From Candidatus Iainarchaeum sp. (GTDB lineage: Archaea; Micrarchaeota; Micrarchaeia; Anstonellales; Bilamarchaeaceae): a DNA stretch of 64,000 bases. The position numbers and the translations under genes were made by a program. Of the stretch, positions 7,762 through 16,592 are shown piece after piece. The DNA lies in NCBI GenBank assembly GCA_028714535.1, contig JAQTME010000002.1:34891-98890 (forward strand), written 5' to 3'. Under the pieces are notes generated by a model that was given only the letters and a program-made list of their open reading frames with translations, ran no database searches and was not told the DNA's origin. The number at the start of each line of letters is the position of its first letter. Position 1 is the first letter of the stretch.

Positions 7762-8949
7762 ATGTTCGACGGCTTTTTCAGCAACCCCTTCAACCGCTAT
7801 CTTGCCGCCGCGCTGATCGTGCTCGGCGTCATCCTCTTTGTCGCCGGCCCGCAGGCGGCCGAAGAGCCCTCCACGGCGAAACTGGCGGTCCATTTCTTCT
7901 ATTCCCCGACCTGCCCGCACTGCGCGGCGCAGGAGCCGTTCAACGAAAAGCTCGCGCTTGAATTCACCGGCGTGGAGATTGTGAAGCACGACGTGACCAT
8001 CGCGGAGGAATACCGCCGCCTCCTCGTCATGGCCCAGAACTTCAGCCTCGACGAGTCCAGGCTCGGCACGCCGACAACGTTCATAGGCGACAGCGTCTTC
8101 ATGGGCTTCGAATCCGAGAATACGACCGGGCAGCAGATGCGCGAGGCGGTGAAAAACTGCCTTGAGACCGGCTGCAACCGGACGGTTTCGGTTTCAGGCG
8201 GCGCGATGCTGAAGGATTTCAACATCCCGCTGCTCGGCAAGGCAGACCTCTCCGCCATGTCCCTGCCCCTGCTGGCAGCAGTACTGGGCCTCGTCGACGG
8301 CTTCAACCCCTGCGCCATGTGGGTCCTGGTCTACCTCATCGGCCTTGTCATGGACCTGAACGACAGGAAGCGCATCTGGCTCATCGTCGGCACGTTCCTG
8401 CTGGCATCTGGCGTTCTTTATTTCCTGTTCATGACCGCCTGGCTGAACGCCTTCCTGTTCCTGGGCTACGTCCGGCCGGTCACAATCCTCATAGGCCTGG
8501 TCGCGCTCGGCGGCGGCATACTGTCCATAAAGGAATATCTCGAGACCCATGGCGCCATGTCCTGCAAGGTCACCGGAGGCGACGAAAAGAAGAAGCTCAC
8601 GGCCAGGATGCGCGAGCTTGTGGCAGCGCCCATGACCTGGGCCGTGCTGGCAGGGATCGTGGTGCTGGCGTTCACTGTCAATTCCATGGAATTCGTCTGC
8701 TCCTCGGCCATACCTGCGGTCTTCACGCAGGTGCTCGCCCTCAGCGGCCTGCCAGCCTGGCAGTATTACGCCTACATCCTGCTGTACGACCTCTTCTTCA
8801 TGCTGGACGACCTGCTCGTCTTCGGCTCAGCGGTGCTCGTCTACAGCGAAGTCGGCGGAAAATACGCGAAATACTGCAAGATGATAGGCGGCGCGATAAT
8901 GCTCATCCTGGGATTGATGCTGCTGTTCGCGCCCGGCATGCTGCGCTAG
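7762..8949 (+). CDS. thioredoxin-CcdA fusion membrane protein
   Basis: 395 aa from ATG 7762, chosen because GGTGA (7750-7754) lies 7 bases upstream. Domain order: an N-terminal membrane anchor (about 13-29); an external thioredoxin domain with CPHC (C51/C54) and cis-Pro loop GTPTTFIG; then six or more helices of the DsbD/CcdA family, with C184 in DGFNPCAMWV and a second Cys in MEFVCSSAIPAV. CcdA proteins carry electrons from cytosolic thioredoxin across the membrane, and fusing the external acceptor makes a self-contained thiol-reducing relay. Third gene of the transporter-DUF6390 operon. Confidence 0.82.
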   Translation: MFDGFFSNPFNRYLAAALIVLGVILFVAGPQAAEEPSTAKLAVHFFYSPTCPHCAAQEPFNEKLALEFTGVEIVKHDVTIAEEYRRLLVMAQNFSLDESRLGTPTTFIGDSVFMGFESENTTGQQMREAVKNCLETGCNRTVSVSGGAMLKDFNIPLLGKADLSAMSLPLLAAVLGLVDGFNPCAMWVLVYLIGLVMDLNDRKRIWLIVGTFLLASGVLYFLFMTAWLNAFLFLGYVRPVTILIGLVALGGGILSIKEYLETHGAMSCKVTGGDEKKKLTARMRELVAAPMTWAVLAGIVVLAFTVNSMEFVCSSAIPAVFTQVLALSGLPAWQYYAYILLYDLFFMLDDLLVFGSAVLVYSEVGGKYAKYCKMIGGAIMLILGLMLLFAPGMLR

Positions 8950-8967
8950 CCGGCCGCGCGATTTTTT

Positions 8968-9480
8968 TCATCCGAGGAACTTGTTGGCCATTGCCGCATC
9001 CCCTGCCCTGGAGAATATCCTGGAGAGGATTCTTTTCTCACCAGCCGGGATGGCTGCGGCATCCCTGCCCTCAAGATAGCGCTCCGCGCATCTCTTGGCG
9101 GCCCAGACTTCAGAATTGTCAAGGAAAAGCGTCGCCGCCCTGAACGCATCGCTGCCTTCGCAGCCCTGCACGCATCCAATGGCTTCGTGCGGCATCCCTG
9201 CGGTTAGATAGACCCTGGCGGCATCCACCCGGTGGCCGGCCTTCACGCATGCGTCCGCGCACCTTTCCACGTCTTTGACCCTGCCCTGCCTGGCATACTC
9301 CATGCCTGCGGCCAGGTGCTTGCCGCCGGCCTCCAAATCCCCTGCTACTTTGAGCGGGTTATCCCCCAGCGTCATCGGCCCGCTGTAGAACCGCTGATGC
9401 AGGATTGGCTTGCCTGACCGCTGGCCTTTGCTGGCAATCAAGAAGCCGGCCCTGCCGTGGTTGCATTCCCTGGCATACAT
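8968..9480 (-). CDS. alpha-helical repeat protein, 170 aa, unknown
   Basis: After a basic N-terminus the protein is almost wholly helical, with Ala/Gly/Tyr spacing like TPR or SEL1 helices (EYARQGRVKDVERCADACVK, RVYLTAGMPHEAIGCV, ERYLEGRDAAAIP). It has six cysteines, mostly one per helix pair. A TATA-like element (TATAACTTATAT, about 9506-9517) lies about 28 bases upstream of ATG 9480 on this strand, which supports expression. It converges with the thioredoxin-CcdA gene. No specific function. Confidence 0.6.
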   Translation of the reverse strand: MYARECNHGRAGFLIASKGQRSGKPILHQRFYSGPMTLGDNPLKVAGDLEAGGKHLAAGMEYARQGRVKDVERCADACVKAGHRVDAARVYLTAGMPHEAIGCVQGCEGSDAFRAATLFLDNSEVWAAKRCAERYLEGRDAAAIPAGEKRILSRIFSRAGDAAMANKFLG

Positions 9481-9580
9481 GTTATCGCCTGCCTGTGTTA
9501 CTTGTATAACTTATATGGCACTATCTTTATTAGCATATCCCCTTTCCCATTACAACATATCCAGGCCGGCATCAACAGGT

Positions 9581-9588
9581 TTTTTTAA
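9581..9588 (+). promoter_or_regulatory. TATA box of phosphoglycerate mutase gene
   Basis: TTTTTTAA is centred about 26 bases before ATG 9610, giving a leaderless transcript. The rest of the gap 9481-9609 holds the minus-strand promoter of the helical repeat protein and nothing else that I can recognise. Confidence 0.6.
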
Positions 9589-9609
9589 CCCTCACTGCGA
9601 CTGGAAGGC

Positions 9610-10815
9610 ATGGCAGGCAACAGCAAGAAAGCCATACTCCTAATCATAGACGGGCTGGGAGACCTTCCCACGCCGAAGACGCCGCTGCAGATGGCGAAGA
9701 AGCCGAACCTGGACCGGCTCGCCAAGAACGGCATGACCGGCCTGCTGGCGCCCGTGAAGCGCTACGTCGTGCCGGGCAGCGACACCTCGCACCTGCAGCT
9801 CCTCGGCTACGAACCGTCGATATTCTACCATGGCAGGGGGCCCCTGGAGGCGCTCGGCCTGGGCATGGACATGCGCAACGGCGACGTGGCGTTCCGCACG
9901 AACTTCGCCACCGTGAAGAACGGCAGGGTCATCGACCGCCGCGCGGGCAGGATTGACACGAAGACGGCGGGCGCATTGTCACGGAACCTTTCCATGAAGA
10001 TAGAGGACGTGCAGGTCGAGTTCAAGAATTCCGTAGAGCACCGTGGCGCGCTGGTCCTGCACGGGCCAGGCCTCAGCCACAACGTCTGCGAGACAGACCC
10101 GCACGAGCTCGGGCCAGTCCACGAGTGCCATCCGCTTGACGCCAGCCGCGAGGCCGCCAAGACGGCCCGCATAGTGAACCGCTTCACCGAAATCACCGGC
10201 GGGATGCTCTCAGCCGCGCCGGAGAACCGGAAGCGTGAGAAGCCGGCCAACATGCTCCTGCTGCGCGGCGCAGGCTATTACGAAAAGGTCCCGTCCTTCA
10301 CCGAGCGGTTCGGCATCGAGGCCGCGTGCGTGGCAGGCGGCGCGCTCTACAAGGGCATCGCCAGGTACCTGGGAATGGACGTGGTGATAGTCCCGGGGGC
10401 CACCGGCGACAGGAACACCAACCTCAGGGCAAAGGCCCAGGCATCGGTCAAGGCGCTGCAGGACTACGACGTCGTGTTCATGCACGTGAAGGCCTGCGAC
10501 AGCGCCGGCCATGACGGCGACGTGGAAGGCAAGAAGAGGATGCTGGAGCGCATCGACGCCGAGGCAGTGCCGATACTGGAGAAGAGCGGCGCGTATATCA
10601 TAATAACCGGCGACCATTCGACCCCGTGCTGCCGCAAGGCGCACTCCGGGCATGAGGTCCCGATACTCGTATGCGGCAAGGGCGAGCGCACGGACGGCGT
10701 TACCAAATTCGACGAGATAAGCTGCGCAGAGGGCGGCCTGGGCCACATACGCGGCAAGGACATCGTATACCTGATCCTGAACCTGATTGAAAAGGCAGAA
10801 AAGTACGGAAGCTGA
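9610..10815 (+). CDS. apgM: 2,3-bisphosphoglycerate-independent phosphoglycerate mutase, archaeal type
   Basis: 401 aa of the alkaline-phosphatase superfamily. It interconverts 3- and 2-phosphoglycerate in glycolysis/gluconeogenesis using two metal ions and a phospho-serine. Landmarks: metal-binding IIDGLGDLP at the N-terminus, the serine region PGSDTSHLQLLGY, RTNFATV, HVKACDSAGHDGD, and the C-terminal ITGDHSTPCCRKAHSGHEVP. Length fits the roughly 400-aa archaeal form (ApgM), not the 510-aa bacterial form. Single-gene unit with its own TATA box. It points to a working lower glycolytic segment. Confidence 0.95.
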   Translation: MAGNSKKAILLIIDGLGDLPTPKTPLQMAKKPNLDRLAKNGMTGLLAPVKRYVVPGSDTSHLQLLGYEPSIFYHGRGPLEALGLGMDMRNGDVAFRTNFATVKNGRVIDRRAGRIDTKTAGALSRNLSMKIEDVQVEFKNSVEHRGALVLHGPGLSHNVCETDPHELGPVHECHPLDASREAAKTARIVNRFTEITGGMLSAAPENRKREKPANMLLLRGAGYYEKVPSFTERFGIEAACVAGGALYKGIARYLGMDVVIVPGATGDRNTNLRAKAQASVKALQDYDVVFMHVKACDSAGHDGDVEGKKRMLERIDAEAVPILEKSGAYIIITGDHSTPCCRKAHSGHEVPILVCGKGERTDGVTKFDEISCAEGGLGHIRGKDIVYLILNLIEKAEKYGS

Positions 10816-10841
10816 AAATAAAAAGAAAAATAAAAGAGGAT
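10816..10841 (-). terminator. T-rich terminator of the pilus operon
   Basis: On the minus strand, directly after the pilin stop, the sequence is CCTCTTTTATTTTTCTTTTTATTTTC. Runs of T without a hairpin are typical archaeal termination signals. On the plus strand this is A-rich and follows the phosphoglycerate mutase stop. Confidence 0.6.
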
Positions 10842-11417
10842 TCAGCCTGCCTGGACCGCGCCGGTTAGGGTCGCGACCGCGAGCCTGGGCGGTGCGCTGC
10901 TGACCTCGTTGTTGTAGTTGTAGACCACGGCTATGCTTCCCTTGAAGCTGGAGCCGGCAGACATGGGTATCGGGTTGCCGTCGGAGTCCGCGCACTGCAG
11001 CGCGAACTCCTTGTTCGAGCCGGCGGCCATGTTGCCTTCTGCCTCGCTGAGCTGCCGGGCCCCGGGGTTGCCGGTCACCGCCACGGAGTTGAGGTTGCCA
11101 GCCACCTCGTCAGTGCAGAGTATGTAGCTGAGCGTGATGTCCCTGCCCTGCTGGTTGTCCAGCTGGATGGCCGCATTCACCGCGTTGTTCGCACGCGCGA
11201 CCGAGTATATCGCGTGCGCCTTCGAGCTGCACCCGAATCCAGGCTGGCTGAACTGGCAGCTCTCCGGCGCCTTCAGCTGCGGCAATACCACCGCGACCAG
11301 TATGGCCAGCACGATGAGTATCACGAAGAGCGCGAGGCCGTAGGTTATCAGGTATTCCATGACCGCCTGGCCCTTCATGTGCCCTTTCATCCCATTCATC
11401 AATTTTTCCAAGTCCAT
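10842..11417 (-). CDS. pilin-like protein with class III signal peptide
   Basis: 191 aa from ATG 11417. The N-terminus carries a basic stretch then KGQAVMEYLITYG followed by about 22 hydrophobic residues, the class III (Q-E-Y-L) prepilin signal cut by EppA/FlaK-like peptidases just before the Gln. The rest is an extracellular head with four cysteines (CQFS, FGCSS, ILCTDE, LQCADS) and Thr/Asn/Gly-rich strands. Last gene of the pilus operon, with 11 bases after the preceding gene and a T-rich terminator behind. Probably the major or a minor subunit of the type IV-like filament. Confidence 0.85.
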   Translation of the reverse strand: MDLEKLMNGMKGHMKGQAVMEYLITYGLALFVILIVLAILVAVVLPQLKAPESCQFSQPGFGCSSKAHAIYSVARANNAVNAAIQLDNQQGRDITLSYILCTDEVAGNLNSVAVTGNPGARQLSEAEGNMAAGSNKEFALQCADSDGNPIPMSAGSSFKGSIAVVYNYNNEVSSAPPRLAVATLTGAVQAG

Positions 11418-11428
11418 AATCAACCCCT

Positions 11429-12493
11429 CTATGCTATTGTAGAGAATATTCCTTCTATGCCCTGCCCCACCAGCCAGTATACTAGGTAGGTGAGGCCGAG
11501 TACGAACGGGAAATACTTCATGCCCTGGTTCTTCGTGCCGGTCCGTATCACGCTGACGATGAAAGACGATATGAGCGCCGTGACGAACATGGTGGGCAGG
11601 GTGAACCAGAAGAAGTCAGACGAGCTTATGACCGCCTGGCCGACCTTGATGCCTGAGAACGACGATATCATGCCGCCCCCCGTGGGCAGGCTGCCGCCCC
11701 CCAGCTGCGGGGACAGCTTCTCGAACACCTGGATGAGCTTGGACGCCACTGCGAACAGGAACGGCGTGCCTACTATCGCCGCGAAAAGGACGAATATCTC
11801 GTAGAGCACCAGCGACGCCGCGATCTCCTTCTTCATGGTCGAGGTGTTGCGCACGTCGTCCGCGGTCTGCTCGAGCACGTTGGTCAGCTCGCCCCCGGAC
11901 TTGCTGGCCTGCTTCAGCAGGAGTATTGTCCGCTTGAAGACGCGCGAGTCGAAGCGCGAGCCGAGCGTGTCCAGCGCGTTCTCCAAGGATTCGCCGCTGA
12001 AGGAGCCCTTGATGACGCCCTTGACCTCCTGCGACAGCAGCCCGAACTCGGGCTTCGCCGAATACCACATGGCCTGGTCCAGCGTCATGCCCGCGTTTAT
12101 GTTGGACGAGACGAGCGTGAGGAAGTCCGGCAGCACGGATTCCAGCCTGTCGCGGCGGTCGTCAGCCTTCATGAGGAGGTACGTCGAAAGAAGCATGAGC
12201 GTGGCCAGGTAGGTCACTATGAACGCGAGCACGACCACGACCAGCGGCAGTATCTGCGGCAGGCCGATGTAGCTCTTGAGCAGGCCACTGAGGGGCTCGT
12301 TCAGGGGCCGGTAAAGGATGACCAGCAGCGTGAGGAATGCCGTGATGACGAGCACGTTTATGCTCATGTAGCCGGCGAACGAGTCCGCGGGCATGCTTAT
12401 GCCGGCTATGCTGAGCTCGCCCTCCAGGCTCTTTATGCGCTGCCTGGTGAAGAAGAGCCGCCCGGCCTTTTCGAACACGCTTTCGTTTGTCAT
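11429..12493 (-). CDS. type II secretion F / TadC-FlaJ-like membrane platform protein (second)
   Basis: 354 aa from ATG 12493 (GGTG lies upstream; GTG 12502 is possible). Three membrane regions: two near the N-terminus (INVLVITAFLTLLVILY, LVVVVLAFIVTYLATLMLL) and two at the C-terminus around VTALISSFIVSVI. The central cytosolic T2SSF domain contains the typical helical bundle (LPDFLTLVSSNINAGMTLDQAMWYSAK-type and LLKQASKSGGELTNVLEQTADD). It anchors the assembly ATPase and moves pilin subunits into the filament. Tandem with another T2SSF protein; the pair probably forms a heteromeric platform. Confidence 0.85.
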   Translation of the reverse strand: MTNESVFEKAGRLFFTRQRIKSLEGELSIAGISMPADSFAGYMSINVLVITAFLTLLVILYRPLNEPLSGLLKSYIGLPQILPLVVVVLAFIVTYLATLMLLSTYLLMKADDRRDRLESVLPDFLTLVSSNINAGMTLDQAMWYSAKPEFGLLSQEVKGVIKGSFSGESLENALDTLGSRFDSRVFKRTILLLKQASKSGGELTNVLEQTADDVRNTSTMKKEIAASLVLYEIFVLFAAIVGTPFLFAVASKLIQVFEKLSPQLGGGSLPTGGGMISSFSGIKVGQAVISSSDFFWFTLPTMFVTALISSFIVSVIRTGTKNQGMKYFPFVLGLTYLVYWLVGQGIEGIFSTIA

Positions 12494-12502
12494 CGTCAGC
12501 AC

Positions 12503-13411
12503 CTATATGAGGTATTTCGGCCTGGCGCTCTCCACGATGCCGAGGAACAGGAACTGCACCACGGCTATCAGGAAGAACGCTATGACCAGCAGCCCGGAGG
12601 AGAACCCGAACTTGCCGCCGCTTATGGCGGAGAACACCACGGTCGCCAGCACTATGCCCAGCGAGGGCACTATGATGCCGAACACCATGTAGAACATCAC
12701 TATGGGCGTCAGCTTCTGGCTGTACTCCTTCAGCGCTATGAGCTGCTCCTTGGATATCTGGTCCAGCACGCTCTCCAGCGAGCTTCCCACGTCCGCGCCG
12801 CTGGAGACGGAGTTCGCTATCTGTATCATCACCCTGTTGAAATACTTGGACGGGTTGTTCTGCGTGATGTCCCGTATCGCCTGCGTGACCGGCGTGCCGA
12901 GCACGACCTTATCCACTATCCTGGAGAACTCCCTGCTCACCGCGCCGTATCCTGCGGACGCGCCCGCGAACGTGTCGAAGAGCGGCATGCCCGACTTGAG
13001 CGCTATTGCTATGTGGCGGGCCGCGAAAACTATCTCGTAGTCCAGCTCCTTCTGCCGCCTTATCAGCGCCGCGTCGGGGTATAGCAGGAGGTAGAAGAAC
13101 GATGCGAGCGGCACGAGCACCAGCGGCCCCACGATCATGACGACCGCCATGAGGGCGTTCCTGGCGAGGTTATCGAGTATCGACTGGTAGATGAAGAGGT
13201 ACACCAGCACCAGCAGGCAGGCGGACATGAGCGCCGTCGCGCGGATGGTCTTCTCAAGGAACACGACCGGGTCGTCGTCCATGTCAGCCATCCTGAGCTT
13301 GCGCTTCAGTTCAGGCATCCTCTGCGACACGAGCTCCGCGGCCTGGGTGAACGGACCCCTCTTCTTGGGCGCCGCGGCCGGTGCCGCTTTCGGTATAGAC
13401 ATATCAGCCAT
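12503..13411 (-). CDS. type II secretion F / TadC-FlaJ-like membrane platform protein (first)
   Basis: 302 aa from ATG 13411, which follows GGGGTTG closely; the ORF-track TTG at 13417 is an alternative. Membrane helices occur at about 65-85, 95-120 and at the C-terminus (FGFSSGLLVIAFFLIAVVQFLFLG). The T2SSF core shows IAIALKSGMPLFDTFAGAS and IANSVSSGADVGSSLESVLDQISKEQ. The start overlaps the upstream coiled-coil gene by 8 bases. It is a paralogue of the next gene, and such pairs occur in Tad-like and archaeal pilus systems. Confidence 0.85.
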   Translation of the reverse strand: MADMSIPKAAPAAAPKKRGPFTQAAELVSQRMPELKRKLRMADMDDDPVVFLEKTIRATALMSACLLVLVYLFIYQSILDNLARNALMAVVMIVGPLVLVPLASFFYLLLYPDAALIRRQKELDYEIVFAARHIAIALKSGMPLFDTFAGASAGYGAVSREFSRIVDKVVLGTPVTQAIRDITQNNPSKYFNRVMIQIANSVSSGADVGSSLESVLDQISKEQLIALKEYSQKLTPIVMFYMVFGIIVPSLGIVLATVVFSAISGGKFGFSSGLLVIAFFLIAVVQFLFLGIVESARPKYLI

Positions 13412-14906
13412 TTTCAACCCCGCTGAAGTATTTCCTTATCATGCTGTCACTTAATCCCTTCTCCTTGGCAAGGCGCGCCTTCGCCCTTGCTATGGCCTCG
13501 GCCCTTGAGACCGCCTTGCTCTCGTATTTCCTGTAGAAATCCGGGTCCTTGGAACGCAGGTAGGACAATAGGGTGCCCTCGTTGGTGGCGTTGATTTCGC
13601 CCACGGTCTCCATCATCTTTGCCTCCTTGCCCTCCTCCCCTTCGAACACGCCGCTGCCCGCGGAGTCTATGAGCGCCTCTATGTCCCTGCCTATTATGCC
13701 CTTGACAGGGGCGAACTCGGCATCGTAGCCCCTCTTCACGTATTCCAGCCGTTCATCGGCCCTTGCCGCGGTGGCCTTCTCCTTGTCGCCGAGCGATTCG
13801 AGCACCTTCTCCAGCTCTGCGGTGTGCTTCTTCACCGTGTAGTCCTGGTATTTCTTCAGGACCTGCGGAAGCTGCTCGACCAGGGAAGTGACCGAGAACA
13901 CGAACGAGTCGAATATCCTCTTCCTCTCCTCCGGCGCTTCCACGCTGGCTATGTCGTCGTAGAACTTCTTCCTTATGGACGCTATCTGGCGGTGGTACGA
14001 GTCTATTATGCTGTCCTTGGTCTGGGCCAGCTCGGCCTGCTGCGTGCCGAGTATCGTTTCCAGCAGCCCGCCGTGGGCGTCTTCACCGCTGACCGCGGCC
14101 TTTTTCCTCCTCACGCCGCCAACGAGCATGTTCTTCATGACGCTTATCTGCAGCTTTATCTGCTCCCTCCTGTTGATGCTCTTCTCCTTGAACAGTTCCT
14201 TGGTGAGCTCCAGCATCTTCTTCTTTATGCTCACCTCGTCGGCCGCACCGCCGAGCATCTCGGCGACCTGCTCCTCCATCTGGTCGTATCTCCTGCCGGC
14301 CGCCTCGTCAGGGCTCTCGCGGAGCGCAGGCGGCACCGTCGCGACCACGACCTTCTTCTCGGCTGGCAGCTCAAGCGCAGGCTCTGCCACTTCAGGCCTG
14401 CGCGCCGGCTCCTTTTCGGGCTCCTCTTCCTTCCTGGCCGGCTTTTCAATCTCCAGCTCCAGGTCAGCCTCAGCCGCCGGCTTCTGTTCGAACTCGATTT
14501 CCATCTCGTAGGGCTTCTGGGCTTCGGCCGGCTTTGGCATCTCCTCCTTCTCAGGGGCCTTCGCCACCTCCTCGGCCATCTTCAGCGTCTCGGTCGTCAT
14601 CTCCTTTAGCCTGGTCTCTATGGCGGCGCTGGCGGCGGTCGGCTTCGGCGCGGGAGGCGCAGCGACCGCCTTCTCAGGCGCCCCTGCGGCGGCCTTGAAC
14701 ACCGCAAGGCCAACCGTGCTCCTTATCTTCTCGCTCCTCTCGTACATGTTGAGCATGTCGGTATATGTGAGGTCCACGAAGTCCCTGGGCTCGAGGTCCA
14801 GCGTCCGCTCTACGCTCACCTCGCCGCTGTAGGGGGCGTATGGCAGCAGCTTCCGCTCAAGCTGCTTGATCTCTTCGGCGGCCGCATCGAATTCCTCCTT
14901 GCCCAT
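13404..14906 (-). CDS. pilus-operon cytosolic protein, Pro/Glu-rich linker and coiled coil
   Basis: 500 aa, no membrane segment. N-terminus (1-75) with a conserved-looking YAPYSGEVSVERTLDLEPRD; then about 120 residues of Ala/Pro/Glu/Lys low-complexity linker; then long helices (KKKMLELTKELFKEKSINRREQIK, YHRQIASIRKKFYDDIA) with heptad spacing; and a basic C-terminus. GGAGG precedes ATG 14906. No known domain. Encoded between ATPase and platform proteins, it may be a scaffold or adaptor on the cytosolic face of the machine. It plays no part in the pilus systems I know under a recognised name. Confidence 0.7.
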   Translation of the reverse strand: MGKEEFDAAAEEIKQLERKLLPYAPYSGEVSVERTLDLEPRDFVDLTYTDMLNMYERSEKIRSTVGLAVFKAAAGAPEKAVAAPPAPKPTAASAAIETRLKEMTTETLKMAEEVAKAPEKEEMPKPAEAQKPYEMEIEFEQKPAAEADLELEIEKPARKEEEPEKEPARRPEVAEPALELPAEKKVVVATVPPALRESPDEAAGRRYDQMEEQVAEMLGGAADEVSIKKKMLELTKELFKEKSINRREQIKLQISVMKNMLVGGVRRKKAAVSGEDAHGGLLETILGTQQAELAQTKDSIIDSYHRQIASIRKKFYDDIASVEAPEERKRIFDSFVFSVTSLVEQLPQVLKKYQDYTVKKHTAELEKVLESLGDKEKATAARADERLEYVKRGYDAEFAPVKGIIGRDIEALIDSAGSGVFEGEEGKEAKMMETVGEINATNEGTLLSYLRSKDPDFYRKYESKAVSRAEAIARAKARLAKEKGLSDSMIRKYFSGVENG

Positions 14907-14954
14907 TGAAACTTTCCTCCTATTTCACTCCTGATAAAGTTTAATCAATGTCGC

Positions 14955-14970
14955 GCTCGACGAATCGAGC
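14955..14970. other. perfect hairpin in pilus operon spacer
   Basis: GCTCGA-CGAA-TCGAGC: 6-bp stem with a 4-base loop. It lies in the only sizeable gap of the operon (14907-15017), 48 bases downstream of the ATPase stop in transcription direction. Confidence 0.6.
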
Positions 14971-14980
14971 ACGAACATGC

Positions 14981-15004
14981 TCAAGGTCGAAACATCGACC
15001 TTGA
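14981..15004. other. perfect 10-bp-stem hairpin in pilus operon spacer
   Basis: TCAAGGTCGA-AACA-TCGACCTTGA: 10-bp perfect stem with a 4-base loop, 14 bases after the ATPase gene in transcription direction. Together with the second hairpin it may block, process or stabilise the polycistronic mRNA between the ATPase and downstream genes. No T-run follows, so a simple terminator is unlikely. Confidence 0.7.
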
Positions 15005-15017
15005 CAACTTCATGAGG

Positions 15018-16580
15018 CTACATCTTAGCCTGCGTCTTAAAATCCCACTGCCTGCCCTTGCTGACCGCGTCGAGCACCTCCTCGGGCTCGATGTAGTAGT
15101 GCGAGACTATCTGGCCGACCTGGTCCACGTCGTCGTAGTTGTTTTTCACCAGCCAGTTGAGCACGTTGGTCTTCTCCTCTATGTCTTCGCCTATCTCCTT
15201 CTCCTCGATGCCGGCGTAGAGCGAGAGCGTGTCCACGAGCCTGGTCATCTTCCCCGTGCTCCTGGTCTTGTCGGTCTTCACGTCCCAGCGGTAGAGCACG
15301 TTGGCCTTGTTCTGGTTCGTGATCTCCGCGAACTCCAGCACCCTGCGGATGTTGAAGCGCCTGTGCCTGAACGTGACGACCATGCCGGCAAGCGCGTCGA
15401 GCATCGAAGGCGGCACGTTGATGGGCGGGTTGGTGAGCCTGGATATGGTCTGGTCTGCGTTGTCCGCGTGGAGCGTCGCATAGACGCTGTGGCCCGTGTG
15501 CATTGCCTCGAACATGACCTCTGCCTCGCGCTGGCGCCTTATTTCCCCGACTATTATCCTGTCCGGCCTCTGGCGCAGCGCGTTCACCATCAGGTCGAGC
15601 ATGGTGACCTCGCCCTTGCCCTCGGGGTTCGGCTCGCGCACCACCATTGGCACCCAGTGGAGGAACGACGGGAGCGTGAGCTCGCGCGTGTCCTCTATGG
15701 ACACTATGCGCTGGTTGGCCGGTATGAGCCCCGCCATGGCGTTCAGGAACGACGTCTTGCCGCTTCCGGTCCCTCCGGTCACGAGCAGCGAGAGCTCGTT
15801 CTGCATGCACAGCCATATGAGCGCTGCGACCTCGGGCGTGACCGTCTTGGACTTTATGAAGTTCGTTATGGTCCAGGGGTTGCGCGAGAATTTCCTGATG
15901 GTTATGGTGTTGCCGAAGGACGATATGGGGAACAGCGTCGCATTGACACGGTCGCCGCTTGGCAGGTGCGCGTCCAGCATCGGGTTCAGCACGTTTATCT
16001 GCCTTCCGACCTTGCGCGCTATGGTGGATGCGTAATCGGAGGTCATATCCTCGTTCTTTATGCGGAGGTTGGTCTTGCACCACCCGAATTTCTTGTGGTA
16101 CACCCAGACCGGGTCGCGGGAGTTGTTTATGACCACTTCCTCCAGCTGCTCGTCCGCGAGCAGCGATTCCAGCTCTCCCATGCCGAGCGTGTTCTGCAGG
16201 AGGAACACCGCCAGGACCTCCTTCTTGTCGTCCGGAAGAGACGGGAAATTGCGCGCCAGTATCTTCTTTGCCGACTCGAGGAACTTGGCCTTGACATCCT
16301 CGAACTTCTTGGGGTCCAGTATCTCGCTTATGTCGAGCTTGACCTCGCTCACAAGCTCTCCCTTGAGCTTGGTCTCCAGCATCAATTTCGTCCCTTCGGC
16401 TATGCCAGGTATCGTCACTTCGTAGCGCGGCACGAAGTCCGCCTTGCGCCATATCTTCACTTCCACCGGCAGGCCCTCGTTCCTGAACGAGTATGAAGAA
16501 AGCAGCGGATTCTTGGCCTTCGCCTCCTCGGCGGGCAGGTCGCCCTCCTCCGTCTTCTTCCTGGCTTCATCCTTGGGCAT
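15018..16580 (-). CDS. type II/IV secretion (PilB/TadA/FlaI-like) assembly ATPase
   Basis: 520 aa from ATG 16580, which sits 5 bases after GGTGA (in-frame ATGs at 16583 and 16586 also exist). The C-terminal half has Walker A GGTGSGKTSFLNAMAG, an Asp box, Walker B region RIIVGEIRRQREAEVMFEAMHTGHS and the His box ATLHADNAD. The N-terminal domain (about 40-250) is the regulatory part typical of archaeal FlaI/TadA ATPases. It powers filament assembly by acting on the two T2SSF proteins. It starts 13 bases after the upstream coiled-coil gene. Confidence 0.93.
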   Translation of the reverse strand: MPKDEARKKTEEGDLPAEEAKAKNPLLSSYSFRNEGLPVEVKIWRKADFVPRYEVTIPGIAEGTKLMLETKLKGELVSEVKLDISEILDPKKFEDVKAKFLESAKKILARNFPSLPDDKKEVLAVFLLQNTLGMGELESLLADEQLEEVVINNSRDPVWVYHKKFGWCKTNLRIKNEDMTSDYASTIARKVGRQINVLNPMLDAHLPSGDRVNATLFPISSFGNTITIRKFSRNPWTITNFIKSKTVTPEVAALIWLCMQNELSLLVTGGTGSGKTSFLNAMAGLIPANQRIVSIEDTRELTLPSFLHWVPMVVREPNPEGKGEVTMLDLMVNALRQRPDRIIVGEIRRQREAEVMFEAMHTGHSVYATLHADNADQTISRLTNPPINVPPSMLDALAGMVVTFRHRRFNIRRVLEFAEITNQNKANVLYRWDVKTDKTRSTGKMTRLVDTLSLYAGIEEKEIGEDIEEKTNVLNWLVKNNYDDVDQVGQIVSHYYIEPEEVLDAVSKGRQWDFKTQAKM

Positions 16581-16592
16581 CATCATCACCTG

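Noticed and set aside
15012-16496. 494-aa plus-strand ORF opposite the pilus ATPase
   Set aside because: Antisense shadow of the ATPase gene, with Arg/His/Leu-rich low-information sequence.
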